Shown: in pieces, positions 29,728 through 41,631 of the stretch
Position numbering within the stretch: position 1 is the stretch's first letter
Layout of the letters: the number at the start of each line of letters is the position of its first letter
Source: Pezicula radicicola
Taxonomy: Eukaryota > Ascomycota > Leotiomycetes > Helotiales > Dermateaceae
NCBI GenBank assembly: GCA_003008705.1
Contig: PDUO01000002.1
Location: 886,898 to 950,897, forward strand
Length of the DNA: 64,000 bases
Direction of reading: 5' to 3'
Made by a program: the position numbers and the translations under genes
The notes under the pieces: model-generated
What the model saw: only the letters and a program-made list of their open reading frames with translations
The model's database searches: none
Told to the model about the DNA's origin: nothing

Positions 29728-31139
29728 CCGCAATGTCACTTAGATAAGCACTAACTGGCTAAGCAGAGCTAGATACTTCTAATCCTAGGATCATAAGCGC
29801 CAACAATAAATCCCCTTGTCAAGTTGTATTTTGCTTTCACTTAACTAAATAAGAATTTACAAGACAAAAAGCTTCTCCTTAAACTATATTATTCGCTTTT
29901 ATCATATTGCCTAACCCTCTGATTGTTTTGACAGTACCATGCAGCTTTGACAACAAAAATTTAGAAATCTCAATAACAGAAAAGTTCGTTGTAGAGCTGG
30001 TGGTATCAAATGAATGATGCCGAAGATGAATGGCCATAGGAACTTTCTAGTATATAGAAGCGCACAACACGCAGATATCCTTTTCTGAGCTTTTGTACTT
30101 CATCCCCGTCTTCTTAGAATAGGAATTAGATGACTTAGAGGACAAGTATAAAGGTAAATGTCACGATTATCTATTCTAGAGCCTCATACCTAGATAAGTT
30201 AATAATCGATATTGTGATAGGTATATAAACAGATCAGTAGAGCTAATACTATTCCAAAAGCCTTTCTCTAAACAAGTATCTTGTTGTGTTGGCATTTACC
30301 TAGTTGCCCATTGTCCTTCTTTCCAAGTATAAGAGCTGAGCAAAACTAAGACGAGCAATGCTAAGCGAGGCATAACTTGGTGGGTGGTATTCATATGAAC
30401 TCGTCGTATTGGTATTTGGGTTATATTCATTTGAGAAGCAAGCTAGATTCTCAAGTCACAGAGTTTCAGCCAAATCCATACACACTTTTGAGAAAGCGTT
30501 CATGTATGTCCAAGATTCGGAAGTAACTGTTCTAGATTTTTGTAAATTCTCCAGGAAGTAGTCCAACAGGAGCGAAGCGTCACATTCTTTAGGATACACT
30601 TTCTAGCATTGTACTTTTGGATTTTCCACTTGGAGGTAATGCAGTCAACAATTCCTTTATCATAAGTAAGACTTCGAAGAACAAGCCGTATGAGAGTTAT
30701 GCAAGGTATAAATGCTGTCTATGGGATCTTCACACTGAAAGTTACTTATTATTTTATATTCCAGCGGCAGCATATACAGACGATGATTAAATTGACGAAA
30801 ATAATCTGCCATTGTGAAGAAGGGATTGAAGAAGCAAGATAGCCGAAGGTCATCTTCCAGACTTCAAGCCTTGGGTAATTATTTACACTTCCTTACCACG
30901 ATCGAATAACTTAAATTTAGAAAAGGCTCATGACTGTCACCTGTGCTCAGATTTTAGGGCCTTCGAAAACGCTATTCTTATCAGAACTATACCGTACTCA
31001 AACACTACTCTTACACCAGAGACGAACGCAAACCATAAGACCAGCCTAAACAATCTTCACGCAATCCTCCTTCTTCCCTTGACACACCCAGTCTTCTCTA
31101 TCTACCAGAAAATCTAACCGAACTAAATCCATTCCCACA

Positions 31140-32652
31140 TCAGCTTCCATCATTGTCCCTATCCTTTATCAATTCCTCCTCCTCACGACTTCTCCAATTC
31201 CAGAAGCACACTCCCAGCAGCACATCATAAATACTCTTCAGCCCACCGTTCAATACAAAAGCAATCCAAAACACTCCAATGCCAGCCAAATGTCCAGCAA
31301 TTGTCGGCCCAACAGCTTGTGCCAATGTACCCAAAACATTGAGAAAACCGAGGACAGCAGTTCGTTCTTCTGGTAGGACAGCAGAGGTGATGAATGCTTG
31401 TCGAGGTGCAACATTCATGTCGTATGTACATAAGCGTATTGCTAAAAGTACCGATGCACCTATTACACTTGGAGGAAATGGAACAAATATCATACTTATG
31501 TCCGAGGGGAGTTTAGTAAAAACCCTACCCTTTGTCAGCTTTCAACAACGGTGTGTAATTTATTCGACACGCTTACATTGTTTTCACAAGGCCGATACGG
31601 CGTACCAAGGAGGACGATAGGATATTCGAGACAGCATTCAAAATGCTAGTAACTGAAAATAGCATTCCTAGTGCTTTCTCAGGCAGGTGAAACTTCTTGT
31701 TGAAGTAAAATGTTATCCAAGAATTTGGAGCGAGACCTGAACCGATGGCGTCGAGACTAGTAAGAAAGCAGAAGATAATCACGGTACGACGAGACCTTTC
31801 AGAGAGTTTTGGGAATAAAGTCCTTTTAGTTTCGGGTACTAAAGTCACCTGTGAATCTGATTCAGGTAACAATGCTGTAGTTTCACTGGGTTTCTTGGGG
31901 ACGGGTCCGGTGGATTTAATCTGCTCGCAGTCTTCGCTGAGTATGAGGGATAGACCGAGTTTGAGTAAACCCATGAGAGCATAGGCCCAGAAGATTACTC
32001 GGTATGCGTTCAGGATATTCCAGTGTCGTTTCCCATGTAGCTCTCCGACTATCCATCCACATATGAGTGATCCTACTGCAGTCCCAAGAGTGCCGAATAG
32101 GTAGTACCATGAAAGTACAGTACTTCGTTCTCTGTATGCAACTAATTGTGATATCGCGGATTCCTCGATCGGTTTAAATGGTCCAATTTCGTTCCCACTG
32201 TATTCGAAATTAGGATCTCTTGACTTGAGTAGCATTAAAGGGCAAGTTCGAATCACTTGCCTTGGACTTATAACACCAAATATACTGGCCATAAGAAGGA
32301 CCCAATAATTACCGCATGTGGCGAAAACGATTCCACTCATCATCATGAGTACCGAGCCAATAGCAAGCATTCTCCTCCTCCCAATTCGATCCGCAATCGT
32401 CGTAAGGAAGAAACTAATAACCACATCTCCCAACAATGTCAACGTCATAAATAGTCCAATCTTCGTCTCCTGGATCCCCAGTCTCTTGAGGTATAGCACA
32501 AGTATAAGTGTTGAGGATCCATAAGCGAAGAAACGAACAAGACGTTGGAGACAGAGATATTTGGTATCTCTGGGCGAGTCGTAGAGTGCCTTAAGTCCAA
32601 TCTCCACATTGAAGCGGAAGAGATAAGAGAGGAATATGTTCTTGGTTGGCAT
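31140..32652 (-). CDS. MFS transporter
   Basis: Three exons, 32652-32261, 32197-31577 and 31524-31140; 465 aa, with about 12 hydrophobic segments as usual for the superfamily. Motif A between helices 2 and 3 reads ADRIGRRRMLAIGS. Removing intron 1 creates SPSGNEIGPFKPIEES, typical of a fungal MFS subfamily, so the intron is real although its donor is GC (GCAAGT). That intron is 63 nt, in phase and without stops, so unspliced RNA would encode a protein 21 residues longer. The C-terminal part has RLCTYDMNVAPRQAFI and LGTLAQAVGPTIAGHLAG. The substrate cannot be told from sequence. The start is the only good ATG. Confidence 0.88.
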
Positions 32653-34181
32653 CTTGTTGGTTAGACGGAGAGGACTAAGTTGCAGGATAGAAGGGTATTT
32701 GCATCGAAATGATGTTGTGAATCTTCTTCGAGCTGCAATTAACCTGCTGCAGTCCTTAACTCTAGTCTCTTCTCATTAGCAGACACTCATGCAGTGCCCG
32801 ATAAGCCATGACACTAAGGCTGGATAGCAAGAAAAGGAGTATGATAATCATTGCTTTTGTCTGAAGCTGAATTCTCCCAAAAAGAAATTCTTAGAAATCC
32901 GGGTGGACGGAATCTGCAGCCTTCCTTCTCCGAGACCGAGGTGCTGGAAAACTCTTCGAAAGATTATAAAGCTATGAGACAGTATATATGGGACTGTTGG
33001 CTTTTGGTACGACTTCGTGTGAGTGGGGTGTAAGACCGTGTAACCATGCCCCGCTTAACTTGGTTCTTGATAAACATAACGACTGACGCCACTTATCATT
33101 GTCAAAGGCAATGTCTGAGTTTGGGAAATACGGTCAATATTGCTTAGAAATCAATAACGATGCTATCGCTTGTTAGGTGAATCTTGTGTGCATTTCTTTT
33201 GGTGACCGGTGTAGTACTCAGCTGGAAAATGTCCACCCACGGCTTTGTTGGACTCCATGACTGAAACCAATGTTTCTGTACTCTGCAACACCTTTTGTGA
33301 AACTGTGATCAGAAAAGTTCAGTAAGCTCCGGTTTTTGTCGTATTGGACCTTGCCTTTAGATGATAGGCTTGGGCTTTATGTAGAGCTGAGGAAGGAAGC
33401 TAAAACTACGTATAGAAACAAGCAAATAACACAAGGACATCACTGACTCGTTCACTGTACCAAATGTGTTTCAGATTTGCTACATCTCTATTTTAATTTG
33501 GTTTTACCAACCATTGGGAGAGTGTCCTGGCATTAAATGATACCCATGCTTATTAAGTTGGTATTTCATGAAGCTCACTTATAACCTTCAAACTTTCCGA
33601 ATAGTAGTACAATCATAACTACAGCAGGTCCATTTTAATGCCACTCACCATCCGAGTGCGTGGCAATAAACAATTGGCGGCTCTTGTCGTAGCTCAAGTT
33701 TTTTGACAAGTCACCTATCGATCTCACTCTAGGAATCGGAGTGAATTCCACAGGTCCGAGAAAGATTTCATGGAGAAAGTAGGAAATCTAAATTCAAAGC
33801 AGTTATAACAGATCTACTCTAAAATGAAACAAAACATCTAAAGGAATTACTTATGTCTCTGTAAGGAGCACGAGCTCTTTCCACACTGCCACATAGCAAT
33901 ATCTCCTATTGAGCACCTGTCAACTTTGCTAATTTTAGGTTTTCACTTAACTATATTTCGGTATAAAAAAAGGTCAACACAAGAAAAAGTTGATAGAATG
34001 ATTCATTATGTATTTCATATATGTTCTAAGAGCATTTCTAGGTATATTAATTAGGATAAGCGTTTTGTTCTTTGAAGTGAAAACACAATAAAAATTCAAA
34101 GTAGATCCATAGTCAATAGTAGATAAGGGCAACAAAAGTGGCAGTCATATACGAGCATAATAAGCAATCAAAGTAATCTAC
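32653..34181. other. Intergenic region, no supported gene
   Basis: AT-rich sequence holding the MFS promoter at its left end. I see no gene and no clear repeat in it. Confidence 0.55.
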
Positions 34182-34887
34182 TTAACTTGAGGGACCCACA
34201 TGACCTTGGTATCTCAATTTATTCATATTTGAATAAGCGCCAGCAACAGCGTGACCATACTTTGCGCCCGACGAAGTCTAGTAGGCGGGTTTCAATTCTA
34301 GAGTTACCGAGATTAACTTGACGATCTAAAAAAGCATTTAAAGTTTCTACTACTACGGATACGTCGAATAGATATCGAATACACTGCCCTAACTCCTTTT
34401 ATTTATCTACACTTGATACATCAGGATCCCCCTCTGGCATCTGAGCAAGGACAGAATCTGAAGACTTAGCACGATTCTAAACAGCTCCTGTAGGGCGATG
34501 GCTGCCAAGAGGAGAAACATGTTCGATTGGATTGTTGTCCATTGGCTTCATTATTACATCCATCCATCCAGTGGGCTGAGTCCCTGAAACATTGTTCGAC
34601 AGCTTATCTAACATTCTCGAACTATCTTTGCGTTCTCCTGTTGGAGAATTGGTCCTGACCCTCTTGTATGTTAACCTGTAGAGATCGGCATTCGCTGTTT
34701 AGGAATCTTGTTAGCTGTACTGCGGTCTGCAAAAGTTATTTCTCCTCGGAGCTAGCACTGGTTGCAAAGCCCTCTTACGCTTTCTGGTGTCCTTCTCTCT
34801 TTGCTTGTGTGCACTATTTGCCAATTTTCTGGCTCTCTTTGCCTCCTCAGACTCTTCACCACCTCTGCTTAGCGTGCCTGGAGCCAT
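34182..34887 (-). pseudogene. Degraded protein-coding gene of unknown family
   Basis: Reading leftwards from ATG 34887, protein-like stretches follow each other in shifting frames. First comes a charged N-terminus (EESEEAKRARKLANSAHKQR), next a segment LLQTAVQLTRFLNSECRSLQ, next KLSNNVSGTQPTGWMDVIMK up to an in-frame TAG, next ELGQCIRYLFDVSVVVETLN after a TAA, and last a frame-shifted tail ending KYGHAVAGAYSNMNKLRYQG before a stop at 34182-34184. No arrangement of GT-AG introns that I tried removes all the breaks. The basic N-terminus followed by a leucine-spaced stretch is loosely bZIP-like, but I would not assign a family. A gene with unrecognised introns is the alternative. Confidence 0.45.
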
Positions 34888-36114
34888 ATTACTCGATGAC
34901 CAACTTGAACTGAAATCGAGTATAACAAAGATATACCCAGAGCTAGAACAGAAGGCTTTAGGGAGACGCAATATAACGAAGATTATTTCAAATTAGAAGG
35001 AACAATTCTCTATGGTACGAGGAGCAAAACAGTCTCAACAATTTCGATAACATCTGTTGAATAGGCACAATATAAGTGGGCAGCAACATGTGGTGGCAAT
35101 AGTGGTAATATTGTGTTCTGTGTGGAAGCTAGAGTGCCAGAATTGGCCTACTTGTAGTAGTAGGACGATCACAAGATTTTCCCTATATTCATTGAATTCA
35201 ATAACATCTAAAGAACGCTACCTAATTATGCAAGGTGACCGACAATGTAACCCAAAATGTCATTATCTTCCTATTATCCAAATTCGATGCAGGGAATATG
35301 TGACTGATTGGTAGCAAGACATATTTTAGACATCTCAAACTTGATCTTGCGACGATGTGAATTAAAGGAGTTAAATTCACTACCAAAACTTCTATGACAC
35401 TTTCCACTTCACCTTCGCTCACCTTCGTTAAGCGAGCTCCTAAAAAAACAGAAACCCACCCTCTCCCAACTCCCCCAAAAAGCCCAAAACATTTGGCAAA
35501 AAAAAAGCCTTAGGAGAATAAACCGACAAGCCCAGTATTTTAAGTCGCCCGTCTAGGGGCTAACAAGTTTGTTTTTTCGTTCTATATTCGTAATCGTTCG
35601 GTTTTCGGATTCGATTTTCGGATTCGTATGCGGAGTTGGCGACTCATTAGTTACTTATTCCTCCTCTTTAAACATAATTTGATCTCAACCACTTACTCAC
35701 TGTGGCATGCCTTTTCTGTTTGTTGAAGAAGTTAAGGTTAAATGGATTTATGAAGAAGATAGCGAGACCTAGCTAGGTTAGTGCTAGCGGAGTGGTTTGT
35801 TTGTTTGTTTAGCTACCTGGGCCCCTGAAATTAGCGAGACTTACTTACACGTGATGTTATGACATATCTTAACTCCTCATTTAATTATCCAGAATCAAAC
35901 ATATAAGAGACTAGATGACAGTGACAGAATTGTGGGGATTTTCTGTAAATTGTCTTATATTTTACATTCGATATTATCATATCTGCTAAAAGTTACCACA
36001 GATCCCCTTCCACTGCTACAGCTCGATAGATAATACACTCGATTTTCATTTCGAAAACTTTTTTGTCACTCAAGTTACTACTGCTTGCTGCTCTAATTTT
36101 CAAGCTTCACAACC
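34888..36114. other. Intergenic region, no supported gene
   Basis: About 1.2 kb with A-runs near 35.44-35.51 kb and a CGGATTCG-type direct repeat near 35.60-35.63 kb. Nothing coding is supported. The last 100 bases look like the leader of the small gene at 36115. Confidence 0.5.
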
Positions 36115-36348
36115 ATGACTAAAGGACAACTTTTTAGAGATATTTCTGAGGGCTCTCAGACCGAAGAACAGATTACACACTCATTAATGGCAAATTTAGA
36201 GCAGAAAGATATGAACAGTCAGAAGTACGTACAAACAACAGCTGGATGGGATTGTTTAATGGGTATTCCAGCACTGAGGGATGTTTCGAGGTTTTTGTTG
36301 AAAGTGATTTCTATGATTATCTTGACGCTTTTGTCGGGCCATGATTGA
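36115..36348 (+). CDS. Possible small protein with a C-terminal membrane segment
   Basis: An intronless frame of 77 codons. The ATG sits in a strong fungal context (CACAACCATGACT) after a pyrimidine-rich leader, which is the main reason to list it. The first 50 residues are polar (MTKGQLFRDISEGSQTEEQI); the last 20 contain a hydrophobic stretch, FLLKVISMIILTLLSG, that could be a tail anchor. I recognise no family. It could equally be a chance frame or the first exon of a decayed gene. Confidence 0.35.
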   Translation: MTKGQLFRDISEGSQTEEQITHSLMANLEQKDMNSQKYVQTTAGWDCLMGIPALRDVSRFLLKVISMIILTLLSGHD

Positions 36349-37711
36349 GAGGTGAGGGAAGGTTCTTGGGTCTCATGCGGTACCGTTGTAGAATGAGCTA
36401 AGATTGGAGACTGGTAAAGTGGTGGTGAGAGGGGAAGCTATTAATTAGGTAATAGGTAGCTTGGCTACCGCAATACGAGCTCAACGGTTCCAGTCAACTT
36501 ATTACTGGTGTTACATCATATTATCTTAAGACTTGCTCTTGTTGTTGCATCTTCAAACAGGACTACCTTGTGTCCTTACTTAGAATAGACAATTAATTCA
36601 AACAAACAAGCTCGTGACAGAGGTTTAATATTCTAAGTAGTGTATAACAGTTACCAGAAGTTGAAGGCGCACGAAGGCGTGAAGTAAAATCCGGGGCAAC
36701 CGCAGAACTCGGTATTCTGTTCCGAATGCCAGGGTGCCCCTGCAATAAATTACCCCAGATTTTCATCCCCATTCATCAACTGTTAGCCCGGAAGTAAGGT
36801 TATCCGCTGACCGAACAAATCAATTAGAGTAAACGACTAGACAAGGAGCCTATCACCAATGAACACAAAATTACTTACTGTACTTTACCCCTTTTCTAGA
36901 AGTAGCACCGAGACTTTGGAAAATAGAGTCGCACTATTCAGATGAGCCTCGAAGCCAACCAATGATACAAAGCGAAAGTCAAGTTTTCCTTTTGAGCTTT
37001 GCCACCGAAGCCGGCTTGGTGAGACTTATTTCTTCTATGGAAAGGGGTGTTCCTGCATCTAGCCACCACAAAATTTAAGTCTCTTTTTAGTTCCCTTAGA
37101 AGGTAGGCAGAAACTGGTGGAAACTTGGGATGACAGAATGACGCCAGTTCGCCTGTTGAATTCGAACCCCATGCCCATGTCTTCTCCGCATCCCCACAAT
37201 GATAGGCCTGTACCCTGAAGTAGATCTTCGTATTACTTACTCTATCCCTCCTCGGCACAATGAACAAGCTTCTTCAATTTCTTGAATAGAAAGTTACTAG
37301 ACAGGCCTTCTCCGCACTACAGATTCTCTGTTCATCTAGTGCACCAGTTTCTTCAATTTTCACTGGCATATGCAACGGAGTTGCAACACCTTTTGAGAGC
37401 TTTGGTTAAGCCTAAACCTATGTTCCTTGTTTACAGAAGTATTGGGATACTTCAAATGGTTATGATACTGCGCAAAGTCTCGCCACTTGAGAAGCACTAG
37501 ATCAATTTGAAGGTAAAGGTCCGAATACCATCTCAGCTCTCATCTCACGAGCAATATATAACCTCTCGTTCCTCTCCCCAAAACATTCCGACACCACAAA
37601 AGACATAAACGAAATCCGAACTAACCTGCCAACACTCACTCGTTTACAGCACTCACTTCTCGCCAAGACCCCAGCAAACTCAATTCAACAATCAACCAAC
37701 AATCAGCAACC
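36349..37711. other. Intergenic region and CFEM promoter
   Basis: No supported gene. A 36.70-36.78 kb stretch contains partly self-complementary GGGGCA/TGCCCC words. The right end carries the promoter of the CFEM gene. Confidence 0.5.
37555..37561 (+). promoter_or_regulatory. TATA box of the CFEM gene
   Basis: TATATAA, about 150 bases upstream of the CFEM start codon, followed by a C/A-rich leader rich in CAA words. Confidence 0.5.
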
Positions 37712-38409
37712 ATGAAATACACACTCCCCCTCCTCACCCTCCTAGCCACCCTATCAACTACACGCGCACAAACAATCCCAGCATGCGCAACAACCTGTAT
37801 CGCAGACGCCGTCAAATCAGCTACAACCTGCGGGGCTGATGATCTCAACTGTCAATGCGAAGCCTCCAATGAATCAGCCATCCAAGCCGCAGCAACAAGC
37901 TGTGTCCTCTCATCCTGTGGTAACACTGAAGCCATAAGTACGTATCACTCTGAGTACACTTCGTACAGCCTAACATATCCGACCTATCCGACCTATCCGA
38001 ACTTGCAACTTCGACTTCACACTGTACTTCCTACCTCGTATAACACAATGACTAACCACACAAACCACCCACAGCCGTCCTCCAAAACGCCCAAGCAATA
38101 TGTTCCTCCGTCGTAGCAGCCGGTTCCAGCACTAGTTCTGGCAGTTCATCCCAATCTCAAACATCCACCTCACAGGCTGCAACCACAACATCCAGCAGCA
38201 CTGTAGCAACAACTACATCTACCGTTCATTCCACATCCACAAGCACAGCAACATCCTCTTCAACCCCCACAACAACAGCTAGACCAACAACCAATGGAAC
38301 AACAACTAGCGTCGCACCAGCCTCCAGCTTCACAGGCGCCGCTGCGCAAGTTGGTGTCTCAGTCGGAAGTGTAATTGTTCTCGGGCTGGCTGCTATTGCT
38401 GCTTTGTAA
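37712..38409 (+). CDS. CFEM-domain secreted, probably GPI-anchored protein
   Basis: Two exons, 37712-37937 and 38075-38409, with a 137-nt intron; 186 aa. A signal peptide (MKYTLPLLTLLATLSTTRA) is followed by a CFEM domain with all eight cysteines: PAC, TTC, TTC, NC, QC, SC, SC and, only after splicing, AIC. The domain is followed by a long Ser/Thr-rich region and ends in a hydrophobic tail (SVIVLGLAAIAAL), the layout of a GPI-anchored wall protein. CFEM proteins act in haem/iron capture, adhesion or host interaction; which applies here is unknown. The intron contains a 9-base tandem repeat (CTATCCGAC). A TATA box lies 150 bases upstream. Confidence 0.9.
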
Positions 38410-39320
38410 ATGATGTTTCTCATCTTAACCGGAAGGATATGTATATTTGAGGGGAAAGAAAATGCATGAAGGAAAGACAGATATAATGAAGGTGTACTGT
38501 GTGATTTTAAAGTAAAAGGCACTCCTATAATTCAAACTAGTAATCTCGATTCTAATACCAATACCTTAATAACCCACCCACCTTCGTAACCAAAACCACA
38601 AAACCATAAACTCTTCATCCTTTCAAACTCATCATAAGCAGTATCATCCCCACCAGAATCTCCAATCCCCAGTCCAAGATTCTCATCTCTCCACCATGAT
38701 CTCCTACAGTTATAAAAAATTTCAAGCAACAGATATACACTCTGAAGACTTTCATTACCCGTGAGAAAGTTCTCTCTGTCTACCTAGATTCTATAGAAGA
38801 TACTAGAGTTTCTTTTCCGAAAAAGGCAGAAATTACTACGTGACTTGTATACGAGTCTCAGATGGCCAGTTATGTAGGAATTATATAACTCGTTTGACTA
38901 AATTACTTCAACATATATCCAGGCAAATCTCTTCACTTTTCTTTGAGTACCATAGTTGAATTGAGCGACTCACTTGATTCAAGTAACGGACTTAATATAA
39001 GTAAAAACTTACTTAAGCTTGAATCCAGGCCACTCATATCACTTTGACTAGAGTAACTCACTTACTTTCAGTAACTTATCTCACACTCAAACAAATGCAA
39101 TTCAAACCCAAGCAAATGCAACTCACGCTTAACCAATGCATGTGTTGAACAATGTATCATTCATTTTGCAACGCTCGCTTGCAAGTACAGGAGACCTTCC
39201 AACCGTGTCTCAAAAGGGAAAAAAAACCCTCGCCCGTCAAGTACATAAGACCTTCCAACCGTGTCTCAAACAAAAAAAAAACACCCCTCGCCCATTCTCT
39301 CAACACAACAATTGCCCAAC
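38410..39320. other. Intergenic region with a repeat array
   Basis: Downstream flanks of the CFEM gene and of the convergent minus-strand gene. It holds the GAGTAACTCACT-type array at 38955-39085 and two copies of a GACCTTCCAACCGTGTCTCAAA-like word (about 39192 and 39250), 58 bases apart. No gene is supported. Confidence 0.55.
38955..39085. repeat. AT-rich array of degenerate GAGTAACTCACT words
   Basis: Words such as GACTCACTTGATTCAAGTAA, CTTACTTAAGCTTGA and AGAGTAACTCACTTACT repeat in both senses. Same vocabulary as the array at 1646-1813 and those at 40.3, 60.8 and 62.4 kb. No inverted termini were seen here. Confidence 0.5.
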
Positions 39321-39930
39321 TCAATAGTTATACCAGAAGAAATTCGGATTTCTCCACCGGCTTCGGCGCAAAAACAATAATACTCCCCTAACCCTTTGCG
39401 TCAGCAGCACTGGATATCCATTTCCATGTCCTAGTCCAACTACAGCCCCAGAGGTCAAGTTAGGTGCTAACCATGGTACTTGAAGTCTGTTAGGAAAACC
39501 GGAATCAACGTTGCCTCGTAGTGCATGTCTTTCCAACAATCCGATGCCTGAGCCTATGACAATTGCTTTGGCCTTCCGCCCATATCTCTGGCTTCCGATT
39601 TGATTGACCGACATTCCTGGTGGGGCAGCATGGGTCTGAGAATCAAAAATGTGCCTAATTTCGGCTGAGGCAGTGCTCGGGTCATTGCTGAAGTAGACAA
39701 CTGCGAGTGGACATTAGCTATTGGTACCACTAGGGTCTGAAAAAGGACGAACCTTCAAAATCCGGGCCAAAAGCATCCCTTACTGCTATGGCTTGACTCT
39801 CTACTTCGTTCTGTGATCCTGCAAAGTTGTCGCAAAAGATTATTGGTATTGGGGAGCGTGGTCTTCCACGGAGTCGGAAACCAAGACCCTTCCAACACTT
39901 CTCCACGAAGTTCTTGACTGGGTCAGACAT
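39321..39930 (-). CDS. Conserved-looking protein of unknown function
   Basis: Two exons, 39930-39753 and 39700-39321, with a 52-nt intron carrying a GCTAAT branch site and CGCAG acceptor; 185 aa. The donor is GTTCGT, also used in intron 1 of the DUF2841 gene. The protein starts MSDPVKNFVEKCWKGLGF, continues with PIPIIFCDNFAG and VVYFSNDPSTASAEIRHIFD and ends in an Arg/Phe/Trp-rich tail. I recognise no domain; the mixture of residues and the clean intron favour a real gene. The last 20 residues could be intron read-through. A 63-bp minisatellite begins 8 bases upstream of the ATG, in what should be its leader or promoter. Confidence 0.55.
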
Positions 39931-39937
39931 GTTGTGA

Positions 39938-40130
39938 GTGACTGTGATGGTAAAGTGTTGAAGAATAATGTGGTATGTTGGGGAAAAGAAGAGTCACTGG
40001 GTGATTGTGGTGGTAAAGTGTTCAAGAATAATGTAGTATGTTGAAGAGAAGAAGAGTCAATTGGTGATTGTGATGGTAAAGTGTTGAAGTGAAGAATAAT
40101 GTGGTATGTTGAAGAGAAGAAGAGATCCAA
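39938..40130. repeat. 63-bp minisatellite, three copies
   Basis: Copies begin at 39938, 40001 and 40064. The shared unit contains GTGATTGTGATGGTAAAGTG, then AAGAATAATGTGGTATGTTG and GAAGAAGAGTCA. The third copy has a small insertion (GTGAA). Because 63 is a multiple of three, the minus strand stays open through it (about 21 residues per unit), but without an ATG and out of frame with the downstream gene. Confidence 0.8.
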
Positions 40131-40290
40131 GAGAAGAGGAACTTAAGTAGGCGGGCAAAGTGTACCTACGCAATGATCTTGTTTTCGAAGGGCAGGTAGA
40201 CTCTCCCTCTTCTCCAAAGGGAAGGGGCATTTGCCTATGTAGCGCGCGGGTTTTGGTTGATGCTCAAAATGAACATGGCTACTTCCAGAC

Positions 40291-40370
40291 CTAATGGACT
40301 CACTTAGTTCAAGCAACTCACTTGATTTGAGTAAGTGACTTGATCTGGGTAAACTACTTAAGTTGAATTG
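40291..40370. repeat. Short array of GAGTAACTCACT-like words
   Basis: Contains GGACTCACTTAGTTCAAGCA, ACTCACTTGATTTGAGTAAG and GGGTAAACTACTTAAGTTGA. Related to the arrays at 1.65, 38.96, 60.8 and 62.4 kb. Confidence 0.5.
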
Positions 40371-41631
40371 TTTGGCACTATGCTGTGAGAGTATCATGAA
40401 ACGATGAGGTTCATGAACTCGTGGGCACAGAGCGAAGGGAAAGGTCCTTCCCAAAAATCGAGAATCGCAACAAGCAAAGGGAAAGAGAACTCGATAGCGT
40501 CCAGTAGCACATGAGATACCCAACGAAGGACTTCAAAAGAGAACTTAATCTTAGAAGCAAAGTCATGGCCACCGCGAAGAATGAACCCTTGAAAATCATG
40601 ACGGATATACACTGAATACTTAGAAGATGAATACTGTCAAGAGACATCTACAATAGCAGGAGACTCCCGATTAATTATGACGGGGGGCAATATCGTATAG
40701 TGCAAGAACGAATGTGGAAGGACGATTTGAACATAAGAATTAAAAGAGGTAAATGCGGGGGAGCAGATACAATGAAATGCAGTGGCGTATCTCCCATCTT
40801 GCCAAAAGACAAAGCAGGGAGAGTCATGAGTGTCTTCTGGAGTGCGCATAGACCTTGAGCTGATAACTCGGAAAGTGCTTGACATGCAACGTTGTTGCTT
40901 GAGCACGTTTCTAGCGCAGCTGCCATCTCAAAGGAAGAAGTGCAGGCTGCAGAATCCTGTGGCTTCTGTCCCCGAACGTGCCTTCGTCCCTGGTAGAGGT
41001 ATCAAAATGCAACAGCATACCCGAGAACACCACCCTATAATCGAGAGGGAAAGTCCAGGCTATTAATATGATTGCCTCGGCCACTATGGAAAGCCACAGG
41101 TTCTCGAAGATGGCCAAAAATGCAGCAGTGACAGTAGTACATAAATAGATACGAACAACGTTTCTTGCCCAGTAAGGATATTCAGATGATAGAAAGTATC
41201 ATTCGAATCGTGAAGATCAGAAGCATGGGTTCACCTGTCTGTCTCGGCTACTGTCAAAATACCAAGCTCGAGTAGATATGGGCCATTCTGGGCATTTTTC
41301 TGTATTCAGGAGCACATCTTAGAACAGATACCTTCTCTACCTAGGCTTACTGATTGTTGGCCGTGTCTCCAATGTAACCAACCTGTCAAGAGATTAGTCG
41401 TATTGACCGAGCGTAAACTCCTTGATTTTGACAGTTGATGGCTCGGCTGATATGTGTGAGTGACATGAAAAGATCTGATGCCGTTGGGGGCGTTTCTTGA
41501 GCTCTGCAGGAGAGGTCGGCAGGTTGCAAGATCTTGACAACATCCACAGCCGTGTTCAGGAGGGAAACGCCAAAGGCTACAAGTGATGCTTGGTCTAGCC
41601 ATATTAAGGAGAGTAATTTGTAGAAGTTCAA
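40371..41631 (-). pseudogene. Possible degraded coding region (unknown family)
   Basis: On the minus strand several protein-like pieces lie in order but in different frames: NFYKLLSLIWLDQASLVAFG (from 41631), IYLCTTVTAAFLAIFENLWL (about 41140), a stretch with ALSELSAQGLCALQKTLMTL and MGDTPLHFIV (about 40900-40760), and FEVLRWVSHVLLDAIEFSFP with FWEGPFPSLCAHEFMNLIVS (to about 40390). Stops and frame changes separate them. The first two are hydrophobic and could be membrane segments. This may be one decayed gene or several chance frames. No family is recognised. Confidence 0.3.

Larger units (their letters stand above)
28384..31139. other. Intergenic region with two foldback elements
   Basis: About 2.75 kb of AT-rich sequence without a supported gene. 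It contains the 3' flank of fyv10, two related 118-bp hairpin elements and the 3' flank of the MFS gene. The rest shows nothing I can name. Confidence 0.6.

Noticed and set aside
39840..40130. Upstream reading frame through the 63-bp repeats
   Set aside because: Open for 97 codons but its first codon is TTG and no ATG occurs inside, so translation is unlikely.
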